From contig NW_009242973.1 in the NCBI RefSeq assembly GCF_000388065.1, positions 3,032,895 through 3,088,724 on the forward strand: a stretch of DNA of 55,830 nucleotides. The letters run 5' to 3'. The notes beneath the pieces are model-generated. The model searched no databases. It was not told the DNA's origin and worked only from the letters and a program-made list of their open reading frames with translations. This document shows, piece after piece, positions 9,591 to 20,660 of the stretch (its first letter is position 1; each line of letters begins with the position of its first letter). This stretch comes from Fonticula alba. Its lineage: Eukaryota; Opisthokonta; Rotosphaerida; Fonticulaceae. A program made the translations under genes and the position numbers.

Positions 9591-11869
9591 TCAGGGGGGC
9601 GAGGCCGCCCGTGACAGCCACGTGACGAACTCGTTGACCAGCCCTGCATTCACCCACACCTCGCCCGGGTCCGGGGCCGAGGCCGAGGCCGAGGCCGAGG
9701 CCGAGGCGGGCATGCTGGTGGCGGCGGCCTGCCACCGGCGGACAGCCTCCTCGAGGTCGACGCTGTAGGCGCCCTTGCGGGCGATGTCCAGCCCGCCGGC
9801 CAGCATTGCCCCAATGGCCCCTTCAGATCGGAGCTCCGTCTGGGCCAGAGACTGATCGAGACGCCGGCCGGCGGTCGAGTAGCTGCCCCAGCCCGCGGGT
9901 GCGTGTTAGAATGGCGCCGGCGGGAGGAGCTGCGCGTCTTCTCGGGAGCCCGCGCTGGCAGGGGGAGGGACGCGGGCAGGGTGCGTACCTGACACGAAGG
10001 ACTGCCCGCCGGGAAAGGTCTGGCTCCCCCGGGCCCGGGGCTTCCAGGTCGTCGCCGAAGATCACCGGCACGCAGCCCAGCATCATGGCCTGGTCCGTCC
10101 GAGCAGAAAGACATACACACACACACACACACAGACGCCCCCACCGGCCCGGCAAAGGCCCAGTCCGGGTGTATTTTCCCGGTGCCGAGAGTTAGCATGG
10201 CCCCCCTGGCCGGCCGGGTGGCCGAGACGCGACCGAGGATCCGACGGCGCACCTCCAGTGGCCGGGGCGACCACTCATAGAAGCCCGGCGGACAGAGGCA
10301 AAAGCGGGACTCCTCGCCGGGCCGATTGCGTGGGTCCTTGCCCAGGGCCAGGCGTGCCACGGCGGGCCCGGCTCCCACGGCCCGGCGCGCATCCTCCCAC
10401 AATGCATGCCCCTCGGACAGAGCCTGCAAGAGCTGGCGCACCCCGCGCGAGTGGGGGAAGTCCCGCTGGATGGTCCCGTGGAAGCTGGACCGGATTGCCT
10501 TCTGGCGCCACTCGGCCAGAAGCAGCTCGGTCGAAGGTGCCTGGCCGATGGGCCGGCATGCTCGGTCGGTGGCGTCACGCTCATGCCCCGGGGGACAGCC
10601 CCGGCCCGCCGCCGAGCGGGCGTGCTGCCCCAGCAGGCGATCCATTCGGGCCACCAGAACATCCAACGTCGCATCGGTCACGCGTGCCGGGGCCACATAG
10701 TGCTCCTCGGGCTGGCAGGTGGCCGAGGGCAAATCCGCAAGCCAGGGCGCCGGGCATCGCGCCAGGGGCGGGCACGAGCATGTGAGTGTCGACATGGGTG
10801 GAGGCCGCACGGCCGGGCCTTGCGCAGCGCCTAAAAGACGCGAGGCGTGCCTTCCCTCCCCCCCCATCTCCGGTTTGAGAAGGAACTCACCGTATAGCCC
10901 GATCGCCGGCTGCCGTTCGTGGTGATAACCAGCGGACCCGGCTGCGCGCGTCCGGCCGCCAGCGGGCGCTCTCCGGCCAGGCGGGCCAAAGCCCGCTGGA
11001 TGAAGGCCAGGCCCTCGCCATGCCCCGAGAAGAGGACCATGCGGCCGAGGGGGACACGTGTGTCTCGGAGCATCTCGTCAAGGGCTTTTGCATGTTTCCG
11101 TGCCCATCGGCCGGTGGCATGTGAGTTCGCCAGCCCGTGAAGCTACATGCCCCCACGATGGCAGGGGGCCCCGGAGGCTCACAAGCGCACCCTGATAGAA
11201 GGCGGCCTCGACCCAGTGGTCGGAAAACCGGCGCAGGGCCTTCCCCTGGCGCATTTCGGCCACGGTTTCCCGGCAGCCATAGCGCATGGCATACACCGGC
11301 ACGAAGACCCAGTCCGCCTCGTCGGGCGTGGCCACAAAGGGGCAGAGCAGTTCCTCCCCCGAGAGGATCGGCACCACCGGCGACCGGGCCCCGTGGATGC
11401 ACCGGTGCGCGGCTCGGAGGAGCTCCACATGCAGGAGCACCTCACTGTCAAAGAGCCGGCCTGTCGGGCCGAGCATGCATGCGCGGCGGGCCTCGGTGGC
11501 CGAGCTCTCGGCGATGGGGCCCACCTCGGGCCAGCGCCCGAGCGCCACGGCGCCCATGTCGCCGGCCGGCGCCTCGGTGGAGAACAACAGATCGCGAGTG
11601 AGCCCCGCGGACCCGGGGTGGATGAAGCTGGGGATGTGAGGGAGGGTTGTCATTGGCCCCGGTTTCGGTTAGCCATCCCCACAATGCAGAGGGTTCCAGC
11701 GGGCAAGCGAAGAGGTCGGCGAGGGGTACAAGTACATCTTGGTGCCGGCCACCGGCACACAGCAGGCCGAGTTGACCGTCAGGCTGAGGAGGAGCAGGCA
11801 AAGCAGGGCCAAAGGCACGGATCTTGATCCGGCGAGCCCATGACCGGGATTGCCGGGTGAGGTGGGCAT
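9591..11869 (-). CDS. Exostosin-like glycosyltransferase (GT47 family)
   Basis: Six exons. The last five fit in phase: 11627-11191, 11084-10891, 10711-10253, 10089-9989 and 9882-9591. Exon 1 starts at 11869 and its end is uncertain (about 11730); the protein is about 540 aa. Exon 1 has an N-terminal hydrophobic segment (VPLALLCLLLLSLTV), a signal anchor or signal peptide, then KMYLY, the usual opening of an exostosin domain. Later hallmarks are DEADWVFVPVYA, GRMVLFSGHG...LVITTNG, SRGVRQLLQAL, ESRFCLCPPGFYEWSPRP and AMMLGCVPVIFGDD. The last matches the GCVPVI..D nucleotide-sugar motif of GT47. Known relatives are Golgi type II glycosyltransferases; the sugar and acceptor cannot be read here. 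It is divergent from BLOC1S2 with 410 bp between starts. The AC repeat at 10107-10136 is intronic. Confidence 0.8.
10107..10136 (+). repeat. AC microsatellite in GT47 intron
   Basis: A short AC/CA tract lies in the intron between the exons at 10711-10253 and 10089-9989, upstream of the acceptor on the minus strand. It makes a spurious Val-Cys repeat in open frames that cross it. Confidence 0.7.
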
Positions 11870-12279
11870 ATCGGCAAGCGAGGGGGGCGGAGGTCAGGGA
11901 GTGGCTCCAGACAGGAGCACAAGCGAAGATCAGGGGTGGTTGGCAAGGTCGAGCGGCAGGGGAGGGGGGGGGGGGAGGAGGGGCGGGGGGGACAGAGCAA
12001 AAGTGTGCTCCTCCGCCTTCTTCACAGGCCGGGGCGACGGCACTTGTATTAATTAAACCCCACAATCCTCTGCGAATGCAGGTGACGAGCCAGCCCATCC
12101 GCGTGACCAGCCCTCCCGGGTGCCGACGACTTTCCCTTTAAATGCCGGTGTTCCGTGTTTTCCGCAGACCCTTGGGGTGGGGGTGCCAGAAGAAGTGCCC
12201 TCCCCCGCCCCCGCCCCCGCCCCCGCCCCCCCCCCCCTCCCTCCTCTGCCGCTTGTCCGCTGTCGCTGCCATCGCCTCC
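11870..12279. promoter_or_regulatory. Compact divergent promoter, GT47 / BLOC1S2
   Basis: Only 410 bp separate the two start codons. It includes an AT-rich patch (ATTAATTAA, about 12049-12057), the element TAAACCCCACAATCCTCTGC at 12054-12073, a G run near 11967-11978 and a CCCCCG repeat at about 12200-12237. Both genes must be driven from here. Confidence 0.5.
12054..12073 (+). promoter_or_regulatory. Candidate upstream element, BLOC1S2
   Basis: TAAACCCCACAATCCTCTGC lies about 206 nt upstream of the BLOC1S2 ATG. It is the best example of an element that recurs upstream of other genes (44982-45000, 8910-8892, 54638-54649). Function is inferred. Confidence 0.35.
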
Positions 12280-13325
12280 ATGTCTTCTGCCGAGAGTCCC
12301 CCCGGCACGCCGTCTGCCATTCCGGCCAGCGCCCCGGCCCTTACCACGGATGCCCTGTCTGCCACCCTTGGCCCGGCGCCGATTGTGGCCAGCTCGCAAA
12401 CCACGGCCGAGCCCGTGTTCGCCGATGCCAGCCTGGTCTCGGATGCCGGTGCGTCTCCCCTCCTCCTGGGCTGCTCCTGCGTCACTTCCTCTGCTCCCCC
12501 CTCCCCCTCCCTCTCTCCGCCTAGGAGCCCGCTGAGAAGGGCCCGCCCCCCCCCCACTTTCTAACCCTCCCCTCCATTCCCAGATCGCTTTGAGTCGGAG
12601 CAGGCCCGCCTGATCGAGCGTGCGGACGACATGTTCCGCAAGATCTCCCAGTACATCAATGCCGAGATGTCCAGTGCGTGTGCCATCCAGCAATTGCCTT
12701 CCCCTTATGTGCCTTTGCTCACCTGCCCCCCATGCCCTCGGCCTGGCGCTGCAGCTCTTGAGGGGGACTACTCCAACCTGGGGAGGATGAACCTGACTGC
12801 GGCACATGCGTACGCCGAAATCGAGCGCATGGTCCTCGGTCTGAACTCCATGATGTCCGAGCTCCAGAACAAGTGTACGTCCCCTCCCACTTCATCCTCA
12901 CTCTCTCTTCCTCCCGCTCTCTGGCGCGTGTCCGTGCGCGCCCTTGTTCGCGCAGCCCGCACTGCACCAAGGCCCCAGTCTGTTTGGCCCCCTCAGCTGA
13001 CCCATTCCCCGCCCCCCCCCCCCCCCCCCCGTGCAGACGAGCATAATAAGGTGTACTTCGCACAGATCGATGCCCTGGAAAAGAGTGTCGAGCGCCTGGA
13101 GACCGCCGCCCGCGAGCTGGACGCGTATGCCCGCCGTCTTGGTGCGTCCTCCCGTCTTTTGATCCTGCCAGTGCTGGCTTGCAGTTGCGCCTATCATGGC
13201 CGGCCGTTGCACTTGCGCCAAGACCTGCGCGTCCCACCTTCCCTCCCTCTAACACACACACACACACATACACACACACGCAAATATCCACAGATCAAGC
13301 CTTCCGCGCCTTCGGCCGCGGCTGA
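12280..13325 (+). CDS. BLOC1S2: Biogenesis of lysosome-related organelles complex 1 subunit 2
   Basis: Five exons, all phase-consistent: 12280-12448, 12584-12673, 12755-12874, 13037-13141 and 13294-13325, giving 171 aa (human protein is about 142 aa). BLOS2 is a small coiled-coil subunit of BLOC-1 and BORC, which act in endosome-lysosome trafficking and lysosome positioning. Residues 1-56 are a Ser/Ala/Pro-rich leader. The remainder follows BLOS2 closely: DDMFRKISQYINAEM, then EGDYSNLGRMN, a helical coiled coil, and the end YFAQIDALEKSVERLE...LDAYARRLD. Start 12280 is preferred. An in-frame ATG at 12142 would add a Pro run encoded by a CCCCCG repeat, more likely 5' UTR. Introns carry C-only polypyrimidine tracts and a CA repeat before the 32-nt last exon. 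The gene is divergent from the GT47 gene. Confidence 0.92.
13253..13280 (+). repeat. CA microsatellite in last BLOC1S2 intron
   Basis: A CA repeat immediately precedes the acceptor of the 32-nt final exon and stands where a polypyrimidine tract would normally be. Confidence 0.7.
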
Positions 13326-14087
13326 GCAACTTCCGCTTGTTTTCTCTTTTTTGCGCGTCTGCCGAAAGCGACCAAGACAATGGGGGGTAGCCCCCCCCCC
13401 CCGTTCCACTGCCCTCCTCCGCGGCCCCCCGCCATCCTGGGCCCCGGTGGGAAAATACACACATCTTGCGTACTCCCGTCGCAACGCCGGCCGTTGGCAC
13501 ATGGCTCCATTGGCAGTCCCCCGATCTTGGCCCGAGGTCCTGGGACACCGCGCGATCTCGCCCCTCGGCCGTTCTGTCGGTGCATCTGCCGATCGCTCTA
13601 CGTTGGCGGTGGCGGTTTCCGGCCATCCTGACTGGCAGGACCCACCGGGGCCGGAGCGCGGGTGCGTATGCGCGCGTGTGTGTGTGTGTGTGTGTGCGCG
13701 CGCGGCACCGCCACGCTCCCGAAGGGCGGCCGTCAGGCGGCGTTCCAGGGACGGCGTGAGGCTGGAGGAACCGGTGGGAGTCGGCTTTTCAAAGGCGCGC
13801 CGGCAACGCGGCTGGGGAAGGGGGCCTGGGGGCCGGCCCGCGAGCACGCATGCTAGGGGCGGGGGGGGGGGGGGGGGGGGGGGGGGGTCGGCCGCATGTC
13901 TTGTCTGTCTCTGACGGTTTTCCCCGGACACAAGCCCCCCTCGCCGCCCCGGCCGAGAAGGGGAGAGGAGGCTTTGTGCACGCGCGGCCCCCGGCCAACG
14001 AGGGAGATCGGCCGCGTCTCGTTTCTGCTCCCGTCACCAGGGACGCACAAGACTGGACATGGACCTGGCATGGGTCTGCGCACATGC

Positions 14088-14091
<4 letters not shown>

Positions 14092-14163
<72 letters not shown>
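14092..14163 (+). repeat. GT dinucleotide microsatellite at gap edge
   Basis: More than 30 GT units run into the N stretch, and the far side of the gap resumes with GTGTGT. The gap is therefore an unresolved extension of the same microsatellite. Confidence 0.85.
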
Positions 14164-14268
14164 NNNNNNNNNNNNNNNNNNNNNNNNNNNNNNNNNNNNN
14201 NNNNNNNNNNNNNNNNNNNNNNNNNNNNNNNNNNNNNNNNNNNNNNNNNNNNNNNNNNNNNNNNNNNN
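14164..14268. other. Assembly gap (N)
   Basis: 105 unresolved bases sit inside a GT repeat. It is not in a coding exon of any gene model here. Confidence 0.95.
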
Positions 14269-14573
14269 GTGTGTACGCCAGGGAATGGGGGGCACAGCTG
14301 GGCATTAATTCCCCTCAATTGCCGATCACCCCGGGGCCTGAGGCTCGAGGCTGGCCAAGTGGCAGCGTCCAGTCACACCTCTGCCAGGACCCGGGTATCA
14401 CCCTTCAGACGCCCGGACCATTTTCCACCCCCCTCCCCCCCCCCCCCCCGCCCCCCATTTTCCCCCTCAAATCAGGATATCACCCCGCCCACCCCTTCCC
14501 CTCGCGCCTCCCGACCTTGCCCCTTGCCGCTCCCTATTCCATTTGGGGGAGAGCAACAGAGAAACACCCCCCG

Positions 14574-17500
14574 ATGGACGGCTCCGGTACCGCCACGGCC
14601 ACGCTACGCCGCGAGGCGGTCTTCTCCCCGCCCAGCTCGCCGCGCTCGCCGCTTCGGAGCTTCCGCCTGGGGCCGCGTGGCTGTTCACTTTCCTTCGGCT
14701 GCCCGGTGCACCACTACCATCAGCAGCACCGGCTTTTGCAGTCGCCACGGAGCCCGCGCGGCCTCGGTGCCGGCGCATCCCCTCTCGGACGGCCACTCCG
14801 GGGGATTTACAAAGTTCGCCGGGGTGGCGGCCCACTGCTCAGCCCGAAGCTCCAACGCGCGGCCCTCGACTCGCAGCGCTCCCTCCGGCGCCTGGAGCTG
14901 GCCCGACAGCGGGCCGCTCGAGCCCCACCTCGGCCGCCAGACTTCTCCCAGCCCCCGCCGGATCTGCGCCACCGGGCAACCATCATCATCCCGGTGAGCA
15001 GCTTGGCCGACCTGCCGGCGCCCTTCTCCTCGGCCGGGCACTTGGGCCCATCGCCGGCGGCCGCGCTTCACCGCCTGGCCCGGTACTTCTGCGAGCCCGC
15101 ACATCGGGCTGTGGCGGTCCTTGGAGCGGGGATTTCCACCTCCAGTGGCATCCCGGACTTCCGGTCACTGACCGGTGTCTATGAGCAAGCCGAGCATCTG
15201 GTCGATGGTGGCCCGGGCACCCAGGCGGCAAAGCCCCGCCGCGGCGCCGCCCGTCGTGGCCAGGACCTCTTCGATGCGAGCGTCTTTTATGTATGTCTGC
15301 CTCTCTGGTCCCTCCCCCCGCCCTCGGATGTGTTTCTGACCTCCTTGGTCCCTCCCCGCCCCCCGCCCCCTTCTCCTCCCTCCCCCGGGAATGTGGCACA
15401 TCGAATAGGATCCCGAGCGAACGAGGGACTTTTTGAGGCTGATGGCGGTTCTGGCGCAGCACTCGCGCCGGGCCTCGCCGACCCCGGTGCACAAGTTCCT
15501 GCGTGAGCTCGAGGGCGAGGGGAAACTCCTCCGGGCATACACCCAGAATATCGACAAACTCGAGCGCAAAGCCGGCCTTGGCGACCGGACAGTGGTCGAG
15601 CTTCATGGGACCCTCGACACGGTGTACTGCACCCTTTGCCATGAGACCTTCCCGCTGGTCGAGCATGAGGCCGACCTTCTTGGCGGGGGCTTCCCCGTGT
15701 GCCCGGCCTGCAAGGCGATTGACGATTTCCGGTGCGCTTTGCGGACACCTGCCCGCGCAGCACCCCCTTGACACACCCTGTCCAATCTGACCTTGTGCCT
15801 GCCTTCCGGGCTGCCTGCCTTTTGCAGTAAGGCCAATAGCTCGCGCTCGCGCGGTGTCGGCCGCCTGCGTCCCAGTGTGGTCCTCTATAATGAGTCGCAT
15901 CCCCGCGCGGAAGATATCTCCGAGGATGTCGAGCGCGCGCTCAAGGAGTGCGTGTCCGCCTGCTAGCCTGCCCACTTGCATGGGGCTATTCCGTGCTGCC
16001 TGGGCCTCCCCCTCCCCATTGTCCCGAAGGCTCATCTTCTCGCTCTCTCCCCCCCCCCCCCCTCCCCTCCCTCCCCCGGTCACTCCTCGACAGCCAGCCC
16101 ACCCTGCTGATGGTCATGGGGACGTCGCTCAAGGTGGATGGCTGCCGACACCTTGTCCGGCAACTGGTACGACACCGCTGCCAGGCCTGCCTCTTGCTCT
16201 TCCCCGACTCTTCACTTTCGGTGCCACTTACAAAGGCACCCCCCCTCCCCCCTGACTCCCATGGCACATGATGTTGCAGTCTCGCGCTGTCCGCAACAAC
16301 GGTGGCATTTCCCTCTATTTCGACAACTCCCCCCTGGCTCCCGAGTGGCTGGGGATTTTTGACTGGCACATCATGGGAGACCTCGACCAGGCAGTGATGA
16401 TCCTCAACTCCTGGCGTCAATGCTATCGCACGGCGGCTCGCAGCGATGCGGTCATGAGTGCCCGCCAGGCAGTGCCCTCCTTTTCCGGTGCGTTTGCTTG
16501 CTCGGGGGGTTGCCTCCCCTTTGCCTCCTTCTCGCGCGTCCTCTGGCACATTTCCCTGCCGCTGTGTGTTCAAATGCACACTCACTCACACACATGCACA
16601 TGCACATGCACATGCACATGCACATGCACATGCACATGCACATGCACATGCACATGCACATGCACATGCACATACACATGCACATACACATGCACAGTCT
16701 CTTGGGGACGCATGCAACGGGGCCTCCAGTACCGAGGCCCGGTCTTGGATCGAGATGACTCATCTTTCGCCCAGGACCGGCGCTGGCGCGGGGTGGCCCG
16801 CCAGGCAGCCGCCGAGCTTGGGCCCCGGCCTTCGGCCTCGGACATGGTCACCATCCGCCCGCCCAAAGGTGCGGTCGGCCGGAAGCCGGCCGTGCGTCGA
16901 TCGCCTGCCCGCAAGTCTGCCAGCTCCTCCTCCTCCTCCTCCTCCTCCTCCTCCTTGCGACTCGACTTTGCCCGGCAATTCCCTGCCGAGCAGGCCTGGC
17001 GGCGTTTCTCCCGACGCACTGGCGAGTATGGCACCGTGGCTGAGGGCTGGCCGGCGGGGGCCTCCGGCACGCCGGTCACTCGCCAGGAATGTCCGCCCTT
17101 CCCCTCGGTGCCCATCAGCCTGCTCGACCGGGCGGCTCCTTCCACCCCGGGCCTGACGAGCACCAGCAGCGGGACCTCATCGCCCCTGCTGGACCCGGTG
17201 GGATTGGGATCACCCTCGCCGGCGGGGGCTCTGCTCAGTCGACGAGGCCGGGGCAACTCGCATCAGGCCCCCTTGGCGGTGTTGGCCCCGTCGCCGGCGC
17301 TTTCCTCTCCTCGCGGAGCTCGGACCCCGACGCGCTCTTCGAGCGACCTGCCCGCCGGCCTGGCATCCCCCTTCCGTGAGCCCATTCGTCTGGTGGCCAA
17401 TGGTGCTGCCGGTCTCGGAGGTGGCACAAATGTGGAATCCCTGCTGCTGGCGGCCGGGGGTCCGGCCTCGCCATTGCCTGTTGAGCATCACATTCTCGTG

Positions 17501-18136
17501 GCGTCTCCGCGATCAGGGGCCGCGCCGACATCGGCTACCGGGCTGAACAGCGCCTGCTGGTCCCCCTCGCGGCTGACCATCGTGTCAACCTCGGCCTCGG
17601 CCTCGCGTTCTCACCTTTCCCCCGATCCTGGGCTTTATACATTCCAGCAGCTGAGCCCCAGTCAGCGGGCATTTGATCTTCGCCGGGCGACCGCTGACAC
17701 GGTCGGTTGCCGGGCGGACGCCGTCCCCAGGCGCGGGTGTGCCACTCCTGACGGGGTCCGGTCGCCTTCAAGCAAGTCGGCCATGGCCCGGCTTCCGCCA
17801 CGCCCCCCGAATGTCGGATCGCCGGCGCCCGGCGGGGAGCCCCATCACCGCCGAGGGAGTCTTCCCCTGGTGTCCCCGCTGCTGGTGCTGACCAGCGCCA
17901 GCGGGACCACCGATTCCGGGTCCTCCTCGGTCGATGAGTTCGATGGACCTCGGCCGGGGGTTGGTGGCCCGCCTCCGCGGATACCCTTTTCCCTGGCCGA
18001 GACCGGGCCTCGGGGAGAGAGTCCCGCGCCACCAAGCGCCGATCGGCCCCGCCGGCGGCTGGTGCCGGCTGCCGCCGGCCCAAAGCCACCGACCCCTGGC
18101 CGGCGCAGGAGCGCGCGCATCCGATCCGCACGGTAG
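14574..18136 (+). CDS. Sirtuin, NAD-dependent deacetylase of the Hst3/Hst4 type
   Basis: Six exons, all in phase: 14574-15290, 15418-15731, 15828-15947, 16094-16166, 16280-16487 and 16698-18136, giving 956 aa. Residues 1-170 are a basic, Pro/Ser-rich leader. The sirtuin core follows: GAGIS (184-188) and GIPDFRS for NAD binding, TQNID (281-285), catalytic His in ELHG (302), zinc Cys pairs CTLC (310/313) and CPAC (334/337), GRLRPSVVLYNE, and MGTSLKVDGCRHLV. The combination QDLFDASVF, KLLRAYTQNID and SLKVDGC points to the fungal Hst3/Hst4 group, which removes acetyl from histone H3 Lys56. The substrate here is inference. After about residue 475 comes a 480-residue Ser/Pro/Arg-rich tail with a poly-Ser run, ending in a basic cluster (RRRSARIRSAR) that could localise it to the nucleus. 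It is convergent with RPA1. Confidence 0.93.
16591..16696 (+). repeat. Hexanucleotide ATGCAC tandem array in sirtuin intron
   Basis: About 17 copies of a 6-bp unit (ATGCAC), with two or three ATACAC variants near the 3' end, fill the last intron right up to the acceptor at 16697. The unit alternates purine and pyrimidine at every step. Open frames across it give His-Met, His-Ala or Cys-Thr repeats, which are spurious. Confidence 0.9.
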
Positions 18137-18840
18137 GAAAAAGTCGAGAACCGTGAAGGAACCGTCGCAGTCTCTTCACTTTCCTCCCCTCCCCCTGCGC
18201 CCCCCCCCCCTCTCTCTCTATCTTTCTTTCTCCTCCCCTCCCTCCCTCCCACTCCACCGCACAATAGATTCACCAAATCGGCCCCTTGCTCATGCTGAAG
18301 CAGGCTCCATCCCCCCCAAGAGACGCGGGAAGCCAAGGGATGAAGAGACGGCAAGACGAAGAGACACATGCAGAAGGCCGGACAAACCGGGCAATCTGGC
18401 CATTTCCGGCAGAAAGAACACAACAGAGAGCCGGGGGACGATCTATGTGTGTATTCCGGGGACGAGAGGAGGAAGGAAGAAGGAGAGAGCACGCGCATGC
18501 TTGCCCTTCCTTCCTCCTGCGCCACAGAAAGACTTGGCCAAAGGGAGAAAAAGGGTGGCAACTCGACCGGCGCACTTCCTCCCACCGGGAGCCGAGGGAA
18601 GGAGGCGCAGAACAGCGGCCCAGTCGCCGAACGAAAGATACCAAGCAAGAAATGGGTGGGGAAGGTAAACAAAGAGAGGGACAGGAGAGGGAGTGGGGAG
18701 GAGAGAGGGGGAGAGAGAGAGAGAGAGAGCCATGAAGCGGTGCTGCCATCACGCATATGTGCGAGCCTGTGTTGACACACAAACACACACACACACACAC
18801 ACACACAGGCACGCGCACAACGTGCTTGCCCCTCCCCACA
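18137..18840. other. Convergent spacer, sirtuin / RPA1
   Basis: This is a tail-to-tail spacer of about 700 bp. It has a pyrimidine-rich stretch at 18177-18256, a GA tract at about 18714-18730 and an AC microsatellite at 18778-18808. No canonical AATAAA and no exon were found. Confidence 0.5.
18778..18808 (+). repeat. AC microsatellite
   Basis: An AC dinucleotide run lies just past the 3' end of the minus-strand RPA1 coding sequence, so it probably falls in its 3' UTR or flank. Confidence 0.7.
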
Positions 18841-20612
18841 CTACTCCATCACGGGGTGGCGGATTTCGAAGGACCCAGTACCACCCTCGACCGGGCGGCC
18901 GACCACAATTCGAGCGGACGGGCTGTCGATCGAATCGAAGTCCTGGTGGGTGACCGCGCTGCGCAGGAAATGCATCGTGGTCTCGAAGGACATTTGATGC
19001 AGCGGCGACACACTGGCCTCGATGCCCATGCGGTTCATGGCCTTGTAGCCACCGTGGAAGGTCATGTAATCGGCGATCAGGCTCAGATGGCGCGGATCCA
19101 CCGAGATACCATACGCCCCGAAGACCTTGCTGATCTCAGAGGCAATCGTCGCCCGGGCAGCCTCCACACCGTAGGTCTTGAGGATGGCATTGATGTCGTT
19201 CGACGAAATGCTGTTGACATCGATGACATTGTCCATCTCCCACACACCCTGAAGGTTGACACCCTCGGTGGCGAGACGAATCTATGACGCGGACACGAGC
19301 CGCAACAAGGGGAAGGAGCCGGGCCAATGGCCGTCAGTCGATGTCCACCGGGCCCCGAGAGAGAGAGAGGGAAAAAGCGAGGGACGGAAGAGCGGCAGCG
19401 GCAATGAAAAAAAAAAAAGGGCAGCGAACAAGGGAGGGAAGGCGAGCTCTGGGCATGACACGCACCTGGCCATCATTGGCATTCTTGGTGGACTCCTCGT
19501 CAATCATGCACGAGCTGATGCCAGCCACCTCGCGGATCACCGAGGTCTCGGCCAGACGCTCCAGCAGATTCACCAGCATCAGCTTGCGCGTGTCGATGTT
19601 GTAGCTGAGCTCCAGGTGCACCTGGTTGGTGACACGGTCGTAGGAGTAGGCGGTCACATTCTGGCAGAGGGACTGAGCCATGCGAGTCTCCTGGTCCGAG
19701 TGCGCAGACTTGCCGGAGGAGCCGGCCGACACGTCGACATCCATCTTGTCCTCGGAATCCGAGGGGGCGCTGTCGTCGGAGTCCGAAGCATCGGACTCCT
19801 CCGAGTCAGACCCATCGTCATCGTAGGAGGACAGCTGCCGGCGAGCGGCGCCCTTCTTGGCCGCCGCCGAGCCGGACTCCGAGTCCGAGTCGTCGGAGTC
19901 CGAGTCATCGCTGCCGGCCTCGTCGGCCCCGGCACCGCCATCGAGCTCGGCGCTGGCGCGAGCCGCGCCGCGCTTGCCCATGGACGACACGACGTCGCTC
20001 ACCTCCGAGACCCCGACACCGAGGGAGTCGTCCTGCTGCTTGGCATCGCGCACGCGGTTGGCCAGGTCTCGGCGGATCAGCTCCACCAGGCGCTTGATCA
20101 TCGGCCCGCACAGATACGGGGCCAGCTGGTCGGTGGACAGCAGGAAGTCCTCCTGACACTCCAGGACACTCAGCAGCTGGAAGGTGACATTGTACACGCG
20201 CTGGCGACCGAGCCCGCGCGCCGGCGGCGCGATCGAGTCCCGCACTTGCACCGACTCCAGGATCGTGCCGAGGGTCAGGCGGCTCAGGACCGAAGCCATG
20301 CGCAGGGCATCGGCGCGGCTCTTGTCCGCATGGATCGGCAGCTCCATGAAGGGGGTGCGCGGCTTGGACGACGCGGTCATGATGATCTCACGCAGACGGG
20401 GAATACCGAGCGTGACGTTTTTCTGAGCCACACAGACGCAGGCACGACAAACCGAGGCCGGGGGGGGGGGGGGGGAGAAGAGAGCAAAGGTCAGCAACAC
20501 CAGGCAACAGACAGGAGACAGGGAGAAAGAGATGAACAGGAGGAGAAGAGAAAAAGACCAGGCATAAACTCCCCTCCCATCAGCGAGAGGGAAAGAAAGA
20601 AAGAAAGAAAGA

Positions 20613-20660
<48 letters not shown>

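Larger units (their letters stand above)
13326..14573. other. Spacer with G run, GT microsatellite and assembly gap
   Basis: This region lies between BLOC1S2 and the sirtuin gene. It holds a TG tract at about 13676-13696, a run of 27 G at 13861-13887, a long GT microsatellite (about 14092-14163) that runs into a gap of N (14164-14268), and a pyrimidine-rich stretch at 14426-14470 just upstream of the sirtuin start. No coding exon is supported. Confidence 0.55.

Noticed and set aside
16458-17156. Open frames with His-Ala, His-Met or Cys-Thr repeats
   Set aside because: They are translations of the intronic ATGCAC array. The real gene splices over it (16487 to 16698) in the sirtuin frame.
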